64,000 nucleotides of DNA from Chitinophagaceae bacterium BSSC1 (GCA_002256435.1 NKJC01000001.1:1488001-1552000), one strand, 5' to 3'. Shown: positions 52,374 to 62,465, counted from the stretch's first letter. Numbers and translations: made by a program. The notes: generated from the sequence alone by a model not told the origin.

Positions 52374-53726
52374 ATGGAAAACTATTTGTTAGACGATATT
52401 GAAAGCAAGGCAGGCCAAAGCAATCTGCTGTCCTATAAAAACCTGTACTTGGTAAATAAACGTTCGGCCATTAAAAAATGGCTCTACGGTATTTTAATTG
52501 GCCTAGTGGTGGTGGCATTTTTACCCTGGACACAGAATATCCGTGCCAAGGGAGCTGTAACTACTTTGCGTCAAGAACAAAGACCACAGGAACTCAATAC
52601 CATTATTGCGGGTAAGGTGGTGAAGTGGCACGTAAAAGAAGGTGATTTTGTAAAAGCAGGAGACACCATCTTACAATTGGGAGAAGTAAAAGTGGAGTAT
52701 TTTGATCCACAATTATTAGAGCGTACCAAGCAACAGATTACCGCCAAACAAATGGCCAATCAGGGATATGCTAGTAAGGCACAAACTGCCGCTGTACAAA
52801 TTGATGCATTGATAGAAGGCAGAAAATTAAAACTCTCCCAACTAGACAATAAGATCAAACAGCAGTACCTGAAACTGCAGAGCGATAGTATGGATCTTGC
52901 TGCTGTGAACAATGAATACAGTGTGAGCAAGCGCCAAATTGATGCTGCAAAATTGATGCTAGACTCTGGCGTAATTTCTCTTACAGATTATGAGCGCCGC
53001 AAAGTTAGTTTTCAAAATAGTCAGGCAAAGCGCATAGGATCAGAGAGCAAGTTCTTGCAGAGCAAACAGGAATTGAACAATTTATTTATTGAAAAGAATA
53101 GCACGGTTCAGGAATACACAGACAAGATTTCAAAAGCAGAGGGAGAAAGATTTTCATCGCTCAGCAATATTGCTAGCGGGGAGGCCGATGTATCAAAACT
53201 AGAAAACAGTTATAGCAATTACGATATCCGTAACCAGCTCTATTATATTCGCGCCCCACAAAGTGGACAGATTACCAAGGCCAAGAAAGCGGGTCTGGGA
53301 GAAATGCTCAAAGAGGGAGAGATGATTGTAGAAATTGTACCAACCAATGTACAACACGCTATTGAACTCTTTATATCGCCCATGGACTTACCCTTGATTT
53401 CAAAGGGACAAAAAGTGCGTTTTATTTTTGATGGATTCCCCGCCATTGTCTTTAGTGGTTGGCCCAATTCTAGCTATGGCACATTTGGTGGAGTAGTATC
53501 GGCCATTGAAACATCGGTGAGTACCAATGGTAAATTCAGGATCCTTGTTACAGAAGATTCAAATGAAAAACCCTGGCCAAAACAACTAAGTATTGGGGGC
53601 GGAGCCAATGGCATTGCACTCTTAAAAGACGTGAGCATCTGGTATGAACTCTGGAGAAATATTAATGGATTCCCGCCGGAATATTATCAATCTGAATACG
53701 CCAAGGAAAACAAAGACAAGAAATGA
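52374..53726 (+). CDS. HlyD-family periplasmic adaptor (membrane fusion protein)
   Basis: This 450-residue adaptor has one N-terminal transmembrane helix (about residues 34-55: IKKWLYGILIGLVVVAFLP), a lipoyl-like motif split around a coiled-coil hairpin (IAGKVVKWHVKEGDFVKAGDTIL early, and IRAPQSGQITKAK later), a long helical hairpin (about residues 115-290, rich in K/Q/E/S) and a C-terminal beta-barrel domain. It bridges the inner-membrane exporter and the TolC-type protein. It is separated by only four bases from the ABC gene and overlaps the TolC gene by four. Confidence 0.92.
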   Translation: MENYLLDDIESKAGQSNLLSYKNLYLVNKRSAIKKWLYGILIGLVVVAFLPWTQNIRAKGAVTTLRQEQRPQELNTIIAGKVVKWHVKEGDFVKAGDTILQLGEVKVEYFDPQLLERTKQQITAKQMANQGYASKAQTAAVQIDALIEGRKLKLSQLDNKIKQQYLKLQSDSMDLAAVNNEYSVSKRQIDAAKLMLDSGVISLTDYERRKVSFQNSQAKRIGSESKFLQSKQELNNLFIEKNSTVQEYTDKISKAEGERFSSLSNIASGEADVSKLENSYSNYDIRNQLYYIRAPQSGQITKAKKAGLGEMLKEGEMIVEIVPTNVQHAIELFISPMDLPLISKGQKVRFIFDGFPAIVFSGWPNSSYGTFGGVVSAIETSVSTNGKFRILVTEDSNEKPWPKQLSIGGGANGIALLKDVSIWYELWRNINGFPPEYYQSEYAKENKDKK

Positions 53727-55120
53727 GGATAGTGCCAAGACATATATTTTCAGTAATGGGCTTGCTCCTTTTGGGAGGTTCTTTGCGTGCGCAGGTATTT
53801 ACACCAGAAGCATTTATTCAACAAGTAAAGCAATTCCACCCTGTTGCTAAGCAAGCAGGTATACAAGTACTCAAGGCTAACGCCGATGTTCAAAGTGCAA
53901 GAGGAGGCTTTGATCCAGCATTTACTTATGAAGGATCAAATAAAACCTTTGACGGAAAAAATTATTATTTCTACAATAACCCAGAACTAAAGATTCCTAC
54001 TGCTTTAGGCGGGTTAGATATTAAAACGGGTTTGGAAAGTAACGGAGGTACTTATCTAAATTCTGAAGCATCGGGTGGAAAAACATCTTATCTGGGTGTT
54101 GAAATGCCCTTGGGTAAGGGACTGATTATTGATAAGCGCAGGGCCACTTTACAACAAGCCAAGATTTTTCAAAGTCAGAGCCAACAAGAGCAATTAAAGA
54201 TGGTCAATGACCTGCTCTTCACGGCCTACAATGCTTACTGGCAATGGGCTGGAGCTTATCAGTTGTATACCATTTATGACCGCTATTATAACATTTCTTC
54301 TGAGCGTTTGCGTTTAGTCAAACTGGCTTATCAAGCAGGAGATAGATCCGCCATAGATACTGTGGAAGCACTAACACAGGTAGAGAGTTTTGCGGCCATG
54401 CGTTCAGATGCCTCACAGAGAATCAACAATGCAGGACTTGAGTTAAGCAATTATCTCTGGCAAGAAAATGACTCGGCTTATTTGTTGCCCAAGAATTATA
54501 TGCCAGACACTTTGCAATTTGTGCGCAGTTTTCAGGAACAGGGTTTGAATGATTTGTTGGGCAGATCAGTGAATGAAAACCCAGGACTAAAAAGCTATGA
54601 GTTCAAATTGAATAGTTTGGAAGTGGAGAAGAAACTCAAGTTTCAATCCATCTTGCCCACCGTGAATCTAAAAGCCAATTTGTTGAACAAGGGCTACAAT
54701 GTAATCAAGGGAGTTGATGGTGCTTTCTTTGAAAACAATTACAAATGGGGTCTGGATGTAAAAGTTCCGCTCTTCTTACGTGAAGGCCGTGGTGACTATA
54801 ACAAAGCCAAACTAAAGATTCAGGAAACCAATCTGGAATTCAACGCCAAGAAATGGGAAACCGAAAATAAGATTCGCAATTATTATAATGAAGCCAATCT
54901 CTTGCAGCAACAGATCAGCAATGTGCAAGCAGCTTATAATGGATACAATGCCCTTTTCCGCGCCGAGAACCTCAAGTTCCAAAATGGAGAGAGCACCCTA
55001 TTCTTAGTGAACGCCCGCGAAAACAAATTGATTGAAACCGCCGAAAAGCTGGTGAACCTCCGCATCAAATACTTCAAAGCCAAGTATGCTACAGAGTGGG
55101 CGGCAGGGTTGTTGCGATAG
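53723..55120 (+). CDS. TolC-family outer membrane efflux protein
   Basis: This 465-residue outer-membrane channel starts with a signal peptide (MRIVPRHIFSVMGLLLLGGSLRAQ). The outer-membrane factor pattern is visible as two repeated halves with long helices (for example LQQAKIFQSQSQQEQLKMVNDL and NKIRNYYNEANLLQQQISNVQAAYNG) and beta segments. It overlaps the HlyD-type gene by four bases, so the three exporter parts are coupled. The product completes a path from cytoplasm to outside the cell. Confidence 0.92.
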   Translation: MRIVPRHIFSVMGLLLLGGSLRAQVFTPEAFIQQVKQFHPVAKQAGIQVLKANADVQSARGGFDPAFTYEGSNKTFDGKNYYFYNNPELKIPTALGGLDIKTGLESNGGTYLNSEASGGKTSYLGVEMPLGKGLIIDKRRATLQQAKIFQSQSQQEQLKMVNDLLFTAYNAYWQWAGAYQLYTIYDRYYNISSERLRLVKLAYQAGDRSAIDTVEALTQVESFAAMRSDASQRINNAGLELSNYLWQENDSAYLLPKNYMPDTLQFVRSFQEQGLNDLLGRSVNENPGLKSYEFKLNSLEVEKKLKFQSILPTVNLKANLLNKGYNVIKGVDGAFFENNYKWGLDVKVPLFLREGRGDYNKAKLKIQETNLEFNAKKWETENKIRNYYNEANLLQQQISNVQAAYNGYNALFRAENLKFQNGESTLFLVNARENKLIETAEKLVNLRIKYFKAKYATEWAAGLLR

Positions 55121-55185
55121 TGTGGTAAAATAAGGCCAAGTCCTTATCTTTATTGACCCCCTGCAAATCCCTATAATTGAACTGC

Positions 55186-57438
55186 ATGCCCAGAAGATTA
55201 TTGCTGGTATTATTCAGTTGTGCTATGCTGAGTGCAAAGGCACAGACTTATTATTTTCCCAAGACCCTTTATGCCGATAGCGTTGTGCTGCAACAACAAT
55301 TGCCCGCACTGGCAGCTAAAGTAGCGGCTAGCATGGAAGCCAAGGGCAATGTGGGAAATCTGCGTAATCTGGCCAGATTGCATTTGTTAGCGGGTAATGA
55401 CGCCAAATTTAAATTCTGGTTAGACAGTTTTGTGGTGGTGAATGTGGGTCCAGTAAAAGAGAATCCAGACATAAATATGGAGTCCAGACTTTTTGCTACG
55501 GTAAGAAAAACGGCTAAACCAGGCAGCAAGGTCTTTCAAGAAGAATATCGCGCAAAGCTAAAAAGCTATTTCCCAACCATGCCCATGTATTCCCAACAGA
55601 ATGCGCAGTTTTTGGGCGAGCGAAACGTAAAAGACTTTGCAGACAAGTACCAAGACCAACTGGTAAAATCTAGGGGATCTGATAGTCTTAGTCAAGAACA
55701 AGCAACTGCTTTTTGTCTGGCCTACATTAACTATCAGGTGTATGGAATTGCCATACCCATTTTTAAACAGTATGTAGACCAACTTACTGCGGCAAAATAT
55801 TTAGTCAACGATAGCATTTTAATCACAACACCAGACGGCGGAAAAATCTCATTGACCGTGGTGCGCAACAAACAGGTCAAGGGTCCCTTACCTGTGATTT
55901 TGAAAAACACCATTTATGCTGGTGACAATATTATTCTAGCTAAGATTGCCGTAGACTATGGTTATGTAGGAGTCATTGCCAATACCCGAGGCAAAGGTCT
56001 GAGCCCAGATAGTTTGGATCCCTATGAGTTTGACGCTAAAGATGGTTATGCCGTTATTGACTGGATTAGCAAACAACCCTGGTGTAATGGAAAAGTGGGC
56101 ATGTATGGAGGGTCTTATTTGGGTTTTACACAATGGGCGGCGGTAAAAAAAATGCATCCAGCACTCAAGACCATTGTACCTGCAGTGGCTGTTGGTGCGG
56201 GCATAGACTTTCCATTGGCCAATGGCGTCTTCATGAGTTATATGCTGCCTTGGATTCATTATGTGAACAATAACAAGTACACAGATGGTGCTGCCTTTGG
56301 CGATGCTAAAAAATGGGCCAATCTTCAAGACAAATGGTATCAATTAGGTCTGCCCTTTAATAGGTTAGATAGCTTAGAAGGAAAAACACAGCCACTCTTT
56401 CAGCGATGGTTGCAACACCCAGATTATGATGATTATTGGAAGTCAATGACGCCGCAGGGAGAAGAGTTTGGAAAGATTAAGATCCCTGTTTTTAGTATCA
56501 CCGGCTATTTTGATGACGATCAATTAGGAGCCCTATATTATTGGAAACAATTGCAGGCCTGGAACAAAAACCACAAAAGCTATTTGTTAATAGGCCCTTG
56601 GGATCACGCGGGCGCGCAAGGTTTTCCGCAGAGCGAATTGTCTGGTTATAAAACCGATCCCGTATCCAATCTTAAAATAGAACCCATCATCTTTGAATGG
56701 TTTAATCATACGCTCAAAGGTGCCGCCCTACCCAAGATCCTCAAAGGCAAAATCAACTATCAGGTCATGGGAGCCAATGAGTGGAGAACTGCCGCATCGT
56801 TAGAAAGCATGTACAGTGATAGTCTGGTCTTTTATCCGGGAGCTGCAATTTCAAAAGGATCCTATGCATTAACTAACAAGCCATTGGCCAATAGCAGCAT
56901 ACACCAAAGCGTTGACTTTGCCTATAGAGGAGATAAGCTACACGAAAATGAGGAAGGCTTGAATGCAATCATTGACACAGTCTTGCGCCCAGACCCCAAC
57001 AAGCTGGTCTTGATTAGTGAACCCATTGCCAAAGTAGTTACCATTAGTGGCCCTATCCGGGCCGATGTACTAGCACGAATCAATAAAAAAGACATGGACT
57101 TGGTGCTAGAACTATATGAACAATTTGCCGATGGCCGTGTGATGTTTTTGGGCAAAAATATTCATCGCGCATCCTATGCCCATGGCCCTTCTAAACGCGT
57201 AATGCTGACGCCCGGCAATTGGGAGAAGATTTCACTGACAGAAAATTTTCAGGCCACCAAACGCCTCTCACCCGGCAGCCGCATCATCATCCGACTAGGC
57301 ATTAACAAAACCCCCGACTGGCAGATCAACTACGGCACCGGCCGCGATGTTAGCACCGAATCTATTCTTGACGCCCGCGAGCCGCTAGAGATTGATTGGT
57401 CTGGGGAGACGAGGTTTGTGGTGAGGGTTTTGAGGTAG
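55186..57438 (+). CDS. Secreted CocE/NonD-family hydrolase (S15-like)
   Basis: This hydrolase of about 750 residues has a signal peptide ending near SAKAQ. The alpha/beta hydrolase core of the CocE/X-Pro dipeptidyl-peptidase S15 clan carries the nucleophile motif GMYGGSYLGF, the Asp region FSITGYFDDDQ and the His in IGPWDHAGAQGF; a C-terminal jelly-roll (SGPIRADVLARINKKDMDLVLELYEQFADG) follows. An N-terminal region of about 170 residues precedes the catalytic core and is longer than usual. Substrates in this family include acyl esters and peptides, so it is best called a hydrolase or acylase. The ATG at 55186 is chosen over a TTG at 55177. Confidence 0.9.
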   Translation: MPRRLLLVLFSCAMLSAKAQTYYFPKTLYADSVVLQQQLPALAAKVAASMEAKGNVGNLRNLARLHLLAGNDAKFKFWLDSFVVVNVGPVKENPDINMESRLFATVRKTAKPGSKVFQEEYRAKLKSYFPTMPMYSQQNAQFLGERNVKDFADKYQDQLVKSRGSDSLSQEQATAFCLAYINYQVYGIAIPIFKQYVDQLTAAKYLVNDSILITTPDGGKISLTVVRNKQVKGPLPVILKNTIYAGDNIILAKIAVDYGYVGVIANTRGKGLSPDSLDPYEFDAKDGYAVIDWISKQPWCNGKVGMYGGSYLGFTQWAAVKKMHPALKTIVPAVAVGAGIDFPLANGVFMSYMLPWIHYVNNNKYTDGAAFGDAKKWANLQDKWYQLGLPFNRLDSLEGKTQPLFQRWLQHPDYDDYWKSMTPQGEEFGKIKIPVFSITGYFDDDQLGALYYWKQLQAWNKNHKSYLLIGPWDHAGAQGFPQSELSGYKTDPVSNLKIEPIIFEWFNHTLKGAALPKILKGKINYQVMGANEWRTAASLESMYSDSLVFYPGAAISKGSYALTNKPLANSSIHQSVDFAYRGDKLHENEEGLNAIIDTVLRPDPNKLVLISEPIAKVVTISGPIRADVLARINKKDMDLVLELYEQFADGRVMFLGKNIHRASYAHGPSKRVMLTPGNWEKISLTENFQATKRLSPGSRIIIRLGINKTPDWQINYGTGRDVSTESILDAREPLEIDWSGETRFVVRVLR

Positions 57439-57492
57439 TTTTTGGAAAAGGATCAATAAAGATTTTGAGGTATCTTGCTAAAAAGGATTTTA

Positions 57493-57885
57493 ATGAAGCA
57501 TGTTGAAGTAGTTGCCTCAATTATAGAGCATCAAGGAAAGACACTTTGCGTACAAAGAAATACTAGTAAATACGATTATATCTCATTAAAATATGAATTT
57601 CCCGGAGGGAAGGTTGAAGAAGGAGAAACCAATGAAGCTGCATTGGTTAGAGAGATTAGAGAAGAGCTTAGCATGGAGATTCATGATTTAAAACATTTTC
57701 TAACTGTTGAACATAGCTATCCTGATTTTAAAATCACCATGCATAGTTATAAATGCAAAGTTGACAACCCAGAACTTAAGCTATCTGAACATGTTGATTT
57801 TAAATGGCGAACACCAAATGAAATGGATGATTTAGATTGGGCAGCAGCTGATATTCCAATTGTAGAAAAACTAAAGAAAGAATAG
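57493..57885 (+). CDS. Nudix hydrolase (MutT-like)
   Basis: This 130-residue Nudix protein has the box GGKVEEGE...REIREEL, which binds the metal and cleaves nucleoside diphosphate-X bonds; the layout (VASIIEHQGKTLCVQRN, LKYEFPGG) matches MutT/8-oxo-dGTP pyrophosphohydrolases. I used the ATG at 57493, in place of a TTG at 57475. The gene is A+T-rich compared with its left neighbours and its stop is separated by a single base from a PLD-helicase gene, so the two are translationally coupled. Beyond sanitising nucleotides, a role in a defence or repair module with that helicase is possible (inference). Confidence 0.88.
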   Translation: MKHVEVVASIIEHQGKTLCVQRNTSKYDYISLKYEFPGGKVEEGETNEAALVREIREELSMEIHDLKHFLTVEHSYPDFKITMHSYKCKVDNPELKLSEHVDFKWRTPNEMDDLDWAAADIPIVEKLKKE

Positions 57886-57886
57886 A

Positions 57887-60802
57887 ATGAGTGATTTTTT
57901 AAAACAGCTTTCTGATAGTTTATATACTGGGTTTATTGATATAAATAGTCCTTCAAAACCCAATCTAGTTCCTCAAATATTAGTCAATAATAAAGAGGAA
58001 GGTAAAAAGGTGTTGACTACCATTGAAAATGAATTATTGGTCTGTGATAATTTTTGGTTTTCTGTTGCCTTTGTTACTACTAGCGGTGTAGCATCTTTGA
58101 TAAACACACTTAAGTTAATTGAGGAACAAGGAAAATTTGGAAAGATTCTGGTTTCCAAGTATTTAAATTTCACACAACCAGAAGCGCTAGCAAGATTAAT
58201 TCAGATCAGAAATATAGAAGTTAAAATTGCAGTTGAGGGCGATTTTCACTCAAAAGGATACTTGTTTAGGAAAGGACTTCATTATAACCTGATAGTTGGT
58301 AGTAGTAATTTAACAGCTAATGCTTTAAGTGTAAACAAGGAGCTTAATTTAAAAATATCAGCTACACCGGATAGTTCTATTATTAATAGTGCTTTAAAAG
58401 AATTTTCAGACGAATTTCAAAAAGCAGTTCCTGTAGATCTTGATTTCATTGAGAATTACAGAAAGGAATACAATCATCAAATTTTTGTCAATAAACAATA
58501 CAAAGCCTTATTAAAGGAGCATATGCCTGCAAAGGTTCAACCAAATAAAATGCAGGTTGATGCTTTGAGAAATATAGATGCTCTTAGAAAAGAAGGGAAA
58601 GATAAAGCCTTATTAATTTCAGCCACGGGTACAGGTAAAACCTATTTATCTGCGTTTGATGTAAAGGCGTATCAGCCAAAAAAATTCCTTTTTATAGTAC
58701 ATAGATCCAATATTGTAAAAGCAGCCATTAGAACTTACAAGGAAGTTTTTGGTACTTCTAAAACCTATGGAACTTATTCGGGTGATAGTAAAGAATTGGA
58801 CAATGATTTTATTTTTTCAACCATCCAAACGCTTTCAATTCAAAATAATTTAGAGCAATTCAGTCCTGATCAATTTGATTATATAGTAATAGACGAAACA
58901 CATAGGGCGGGAGCAGAATCATACCAACGAGTTATTAAATATTTTAAACCCAAGTTTCTTTTGGGAATGACGGCTACACCTGAAAGAACCGATGGCCTTG
59001 ATGTTTTTAAACTCTTTAATTATAATATAGCTTACGAAATTAGACTCCATAAAGCATTAGAAATGCAAATGGTATCTCCATTTCATTATTATGGCATACA
59101 AGATATATTGTTAGATGGAGATGTGACAATTGAAGCAAAGGACTTTAATAAACTAGCTTCTAAAGAAAGGGTTAATCATATTATTGAAAAAGCTAGATTT
59201 TTTGGAACAGACAATGGCATTCTTAGGGGATTAATTTTTTGTTCAAGTGTTCCTGAATGTAAAATTCTTTCTGATGAATTTAATAAGTTGAATTATAAAA
59301 CGGTTGCTCTTTCGGGTGATGATAATGTTGATGAAAGATCAGAAGCAATAAGAAGATTGGAATCAGATTCTTCAGAAGAAAAGCTTGATTATATTTTTAC
59401 CTTCGATATTTTTAATGAGGGTATAGATATTCCCAAAGTGAATCAGGTTATATTATTAAGGCCTACTCAATCTGCAATAGTTTTTGTGCAACAGCTTGGT
59501 AGAGGTCTGCGTAAAATTGATTCAAAAGAATACTTAACGGTCATTGATTTTATTGGTAACTACAAAAACAATTATCTAGTTCCAATTGCCTTGTATGGAG
59601 ACAATTCCTACAATAAAGACACTCTAAGAAAATTGATTTCTGGGAAAAGTTCATTTATTCCTGGATCTTCCACCATCAACTTTGATGAAATTACAAAGTC
59701 TAAAATATTTGAGTCTATCAATACTGCAAATATGCAGCAAAAGAAAGACTTGATTAAAGACTACCGATTGCTCAAATATGAGTTAGGAAGAATCCCCATG
59801 ATGGTGGATTTTGAAAAACATGGTTCCAGAGATCCTCAGTTATATGTCAATTCTGCAAAGTCCTATTTTAATTTTGTGGCTGAGCAAGAACCAACATATC
59901 AAAACTCAATTAGTCAAACTGAAAAGAAATTACTAGAACTCTTTTCTAATGAAATTAATAATGCAAAGCGAGTAGAAGAAAGTCTAATTCTTGCAAAACT
60001 GATATTTGAAGGTCCTGCTACCCCAAATGATATTCTAGAAACAATATTTCAAGAATATGGAATTCAATCAAATATTGCCACAATAGACTCCGCGATTAAT
60101 CATTTAAATTTTGGTTTTGTAACTGAAAACAAAAACAACAAACTAGTTCCTGTTAAAGATATTTATGGCTTTGAATTAGTGGCTTTATCTAATGAACAAA
60201 TTAGTCTGACAAAACAATTTCAGAAATTCCTTGAGAATAAAACATTCCATAAATTTTTAGTGGATACTATTGAATATGCACTTTTTAAATTTAATAAAGT
60301 CAATTCCTCATTCAAATTCAATGATGGTTTTCATTTGTACCAAAAATATTCTAGGAAAGATGTTTTTAGAAATATGAATTGGCCTACCAATCCGGTTGCC
60401 CAAAATGTTGGTGGCTATATGATTAGTGCCGATAAAACCAATTGCCCCATTTTTGTTACCTATCATAAAGCCGACGATATTTCAGATACAACAAAATATG
60501 ACGACGGTTTTGAAAGTAATTCAGAATTCAAATGGATGTCTAAATCAAATAGAACTTTAAATAGTCCTGATGTAAAAGCAATTGTAAACACTCAGGATCC
60601 ATTAAGACTTCCACTCTTTGTTAAAAAAGATGATGGAGAAGGAACAGATTTTTATTATATGGGTGAATTGAAATTAATAAATGGAAAATTTCAAGAAACA
60701 AGAATGGCTGGAGGAAACCATGCTTCAGTTGTGAAAATCAATTTTTCTATTTCACCATCCGTTGATGATAATATGTATCGTTATTTGACTGAGAAGATTT
60801 AA
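57887..60802 (+). CDS. PLD nuclease-SF2 helicase fusion with DUF3427-type C-terminus
   Basis: This 971-residue multidomain protein has an N-terminal phospholipase D-like nuclease domain (H121-x-K123 followed by GSSN at 138-141, without the usual Asp after HxK, as in BfiI-like types), a superfamily 2 helicase core (Walker A ATGTGKT 246-252, DETH 336-339, TAT 362-364, motif VI QLGRGLRK) and a long C-terminal region matching the DUF3427 class. The arrangement resembles restriction-like or repair helicases. It is coupled to the Nudix gene (one base apart) and followed 10 bases later by a small zinc-ribbon gene. Its DNA is clearly A+T-richer than the flanking core genes, suggesting acquisition. 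Confidence 0.88.
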   Translation: MSDFLKQLSDSLYTGFIDINSPSKPNLVPQILVNNKEEGKKVLTTIENELLVCDNFWFSVAFVTTSGVASLINTLKLIEEQGKFGKILVSKYLNFTQPEALARLIQIRNIEVKIAVEGDFHSKGYLFRKGLHYNLIVGSSNLTANALSVNKELNLKISATPDSSIINSALKEFSDEFQKAVPVDLDFIENYRKEYNHQIFVNKQYKALLKEHMPAKVQPNKMQVDALRNIDALRKEGKDKALLISATGTGKTYLSAFDVKAYQPKKFLFIVHRSNIVKAAIRTYKEVFGTSKTYGTYSGDSKELDNDFIFSTIQTLSIQNNLEQFSPDQFDYIVIDETHRAGAESYQRVIKYFKPKFLLGMTATPERTDGLDVFKLFNYNIAYEIRLHKALEMQMVSPFHYYGIQDILLDGDVTIEAKDFNKLASKERVNHIIEKARFFGTDNGILRGLIFCSSVPECKILSDEFNKLNYKTVALSGDDNVDERSEAIRRLESDSSEEKLDYIFTFDIFNEGIDIPKVNQVILLRPTQSAIVFVQQLGRGLRKIDSKEYLTVIDFIGNYKNNYLVPIALYGDNSYNKDTLRKLISGKSSFIPGSSTINFDEITKSKIFESINTANMQQKKDLIKDYRLLKYELGRIPMMVDFEKHGSRDPQLYVNSAKSYFNFVAEQEPTYQNSISQTEKKLLELFSNEINNAKRVEESLILAKLIFEGPATPNDILETIFQEYGIQSNIATIDSAINHLNFGFVTENKNNKLVPVKDIYGFELVALSNEQISLTKQFQKFLENKTFHKFLVDTIEYALFKFNKVNSSFKFNDGFHLYQKYSRKDVFRNMNWPTNPVAQNVGGYMISADKTNCPIFVTYHKADDISDTTKYDDGFESNSEFKWMSKSNRTLNSPDVKAIVNTQDPLRLPLFVKKDDGEGTDFYYMGELKLINGKFQETRMAGGNHASVVKINFSISPSVDDNMYRYLTEKI

Positions 60803-60811
60803 TTCTAACCA

Positions 60812-60997
60812 ATGATAGAAGTCTATACCTTTTCCGATCAACCAACCACCTGTCCTCAATGTGGATTAAGAACTGAAATAGTTGCAGATCATGTTGATTC
60901 TCCCGCAAAGACGCAAGAGCATCGTTGCCCATCGGCAGATTGTGGTTTTGAATTTATAGTAGAAGAATATTTCCCGCGCAACCGTTTGCACCCATGA
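60812..60997 (+). CDS. Small zinc-ribbon-like protein
   Basis: This 61-residue protein has two cysteine pairs, CPQCG (residues 14-17) and CPSADC (39-44), spaced like a C4 zinc ribbon, with a short acidic and aromatic tail (EFIVEEYFPRN). I do not recognise the family. It starts 10 bases after the helicase stop, so it may be the third gene of the Nudix-helicase module, but it could equally belong to the region after it. A minus-strand frame overlapping it is a shadow. Confidence 0.6.
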   Translation: MIEVYTFSDQPTTCPQCGLRTEIVADHVDSPAKTQEHRCPSADCGFEFIVEEYFPRNRLHP

Positions 60998-61047
60998 CGC
61001 AAAGCCCGGCGCCATTCAGTATATTTGAAACAGTCTAAATACAACCC

Positions 61048-62457
61048 ATGAATCGTAGATCTGTTTCTCTTCTTGTGATGGCCATGTTGTCTTTGTGTAG
61101 CATCGCCGAAGGCCAAAAAAATAATAAGCCCAATGTGATTTTTATTTTGGCGGACGATCTGGGTTATGGCGATTTGGGTTGTTATGGTCAACAAAAAATT
61201 CGCACGCCGCATATTGACCAATTGGCGGCGGAGGGTATGAAATTTACGCAGTTCTATTCGGGTACATCGGTTTGTGCGCCATCGCGCGCGTCTTTGATGA
61301 CGGGGCTGCACACGGGTCACACGCCGGTGAGGGGCAATGTGGGTATGGAGCCCGAGGGGCAGTTTCCCATTCCGGATAACGCGTTCACCATTGCTGAATT
61401 ATTCAAGCAAGCGGGTTATACCACAGGCGATTTTGGTAAATGGGGTCTGGGTCCGGTGGGTTCAACTGGTGATCCCATTAAGCAGGGCTTTGACCGTTTC
61501 TATGGTTACAATTGTCAGTCTTTGGCGCACGATTATTTTCCCGATCATTTGTGGAACAACCAGCTGCGCGTTGACCTGCCCAACACCTACAACAATCAAA
61601 CGCAGTATGCCGGTGATCTGATTCAACGTCAGGCCCTGGACTTTATGGCGCAGAACAAAAACAAACCCTTCTTTCTCTATTTGTCTTATACCCTGCCTCA
61701 CGCGGCATTGCAATTGCCTAACGGCGATGCTCATTTAGAGTACTATAAAAAACAATTTAATGAACAGCCCATTGCCCTGAAACCCTGGGATGGCAAGGGT
61801 TACCAGCCACACCCTTATCCTAAAGCGGCTTATGCGGCCATGGTGCAGAAGATGGATGACTATGTTGGTCAAGTGATGCAACAGTTGGTTGCATTAGGTT
61901 TGGATAAAAACACCTTGGTCATTTTTACCAGTGACAATGGGCCTCACCGCGAAGGCGGGAACAATCCCGAATTTTTTAACAGTGGTGGTGGCCTTCGCGG
62001 CATCAAACGTGACCTCTATGAAGGTGGTATGCGCGAACCGATGATTGCACGCTGGCCCGCCATGATCAAGCCCGCACAAGTGTCAACACAAACCGGCGCC
62101 TTCTGGGATTTTCTACCCACGTTTGCCAGTCTTACCAAGCAAGCCATTCCCGCAGGGATTGATGGGCTCTCTATCTTGCCAACACTCACTGCCAAGGGCA
62201 AGCAAGAACAACACGAATATTATTACTGGGAGTTTCACGAGAATGGCGGCAGACAAGCCGTTCGCATGGGCGATTGGAAGGGTGTTAGATACAACGCTTC
62301 TACCAATCCAAATGGACCCATTGAACTCTATAACCTCAGCACCGATCTTGCCGAGAAAAACAATCTTGCCTCCACCCGCCCCGATCTTGTTGCACGCATG
62401 GCCGAGATTATGAAAACTGCGCATGTTGAGAATCAGGATTTTCCGTTTTTTAAATAG
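61048..62457 (+). CDS. Secreted arylsulfatase family protein
   Basis: This 469-residue sulfatase removes sulfate esters. A signal peptide ends near AEGQK. Motifs are ILADDLGYGDLGCYG (Asp pair for calcium), the modification site SVCAPSRASLMTG (Cys becomes formylglycine), GKWGLG, and FTSDNGPHREGG (Asp-Asn). A maturase (FGE or anSME) must be present elsewhere because none is visible here. No sulfated-polysaccharide utilisation genes such as susCD or glycoside hydrolases are near, so the substrate is unknown. A perfect palindrome lies eight bases after the stop. Confidence 0.94.
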   Translation: MNRRSVSLLVMAMLSLCSIAEGQKNNKPNVIFILADDLGYGDLGCYGQQKIRTPHIDQLAAEGMKFTQFYSGTSVCAPSRASLMTGLHTGHTPVRGNVGMEPEGQFPIPDNAFTIAELFKQAGYTTGDFGKWGLGPVGSTGDPIKQGFDRFYGYNCQSLAHDYFPDHLWNNQLRVDLPNTYNNQTQYAGDLIQRQALDFMAQNKNKPFFLYLSYTLPHAALQLPNGDAHLEYYKKQFNEQPIALKPWDGKGYQPHPYPKAAYAAMVQKMDDYVGQVMQQLVALGLDKNTLVIFTSDNGPHREGGNNPEFFNSGGGLRGIKRDLYEGGMREPMIARWPAMIKPAQVSTQTGAFWDFLPTFASLTKQAIPAGIDGLSILPTLTAKGKQEQHEYYYWEFHENGGRQAVRMGDWKGVRYNASTNPNGPIELYNLSTDLAEKNNLASTRPDLVARMAEIMKTAHVENQDFPFFK

Positions 62458-62465
62458 CGATCTGG

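Noticed and set aside
60889-61320. 143-residue Arg-rich ORF opposite the zinc ribbon and sulfatase start
   Set aside because: It is antisense to well-supported genes and its composition reflects reverse-complement codons.
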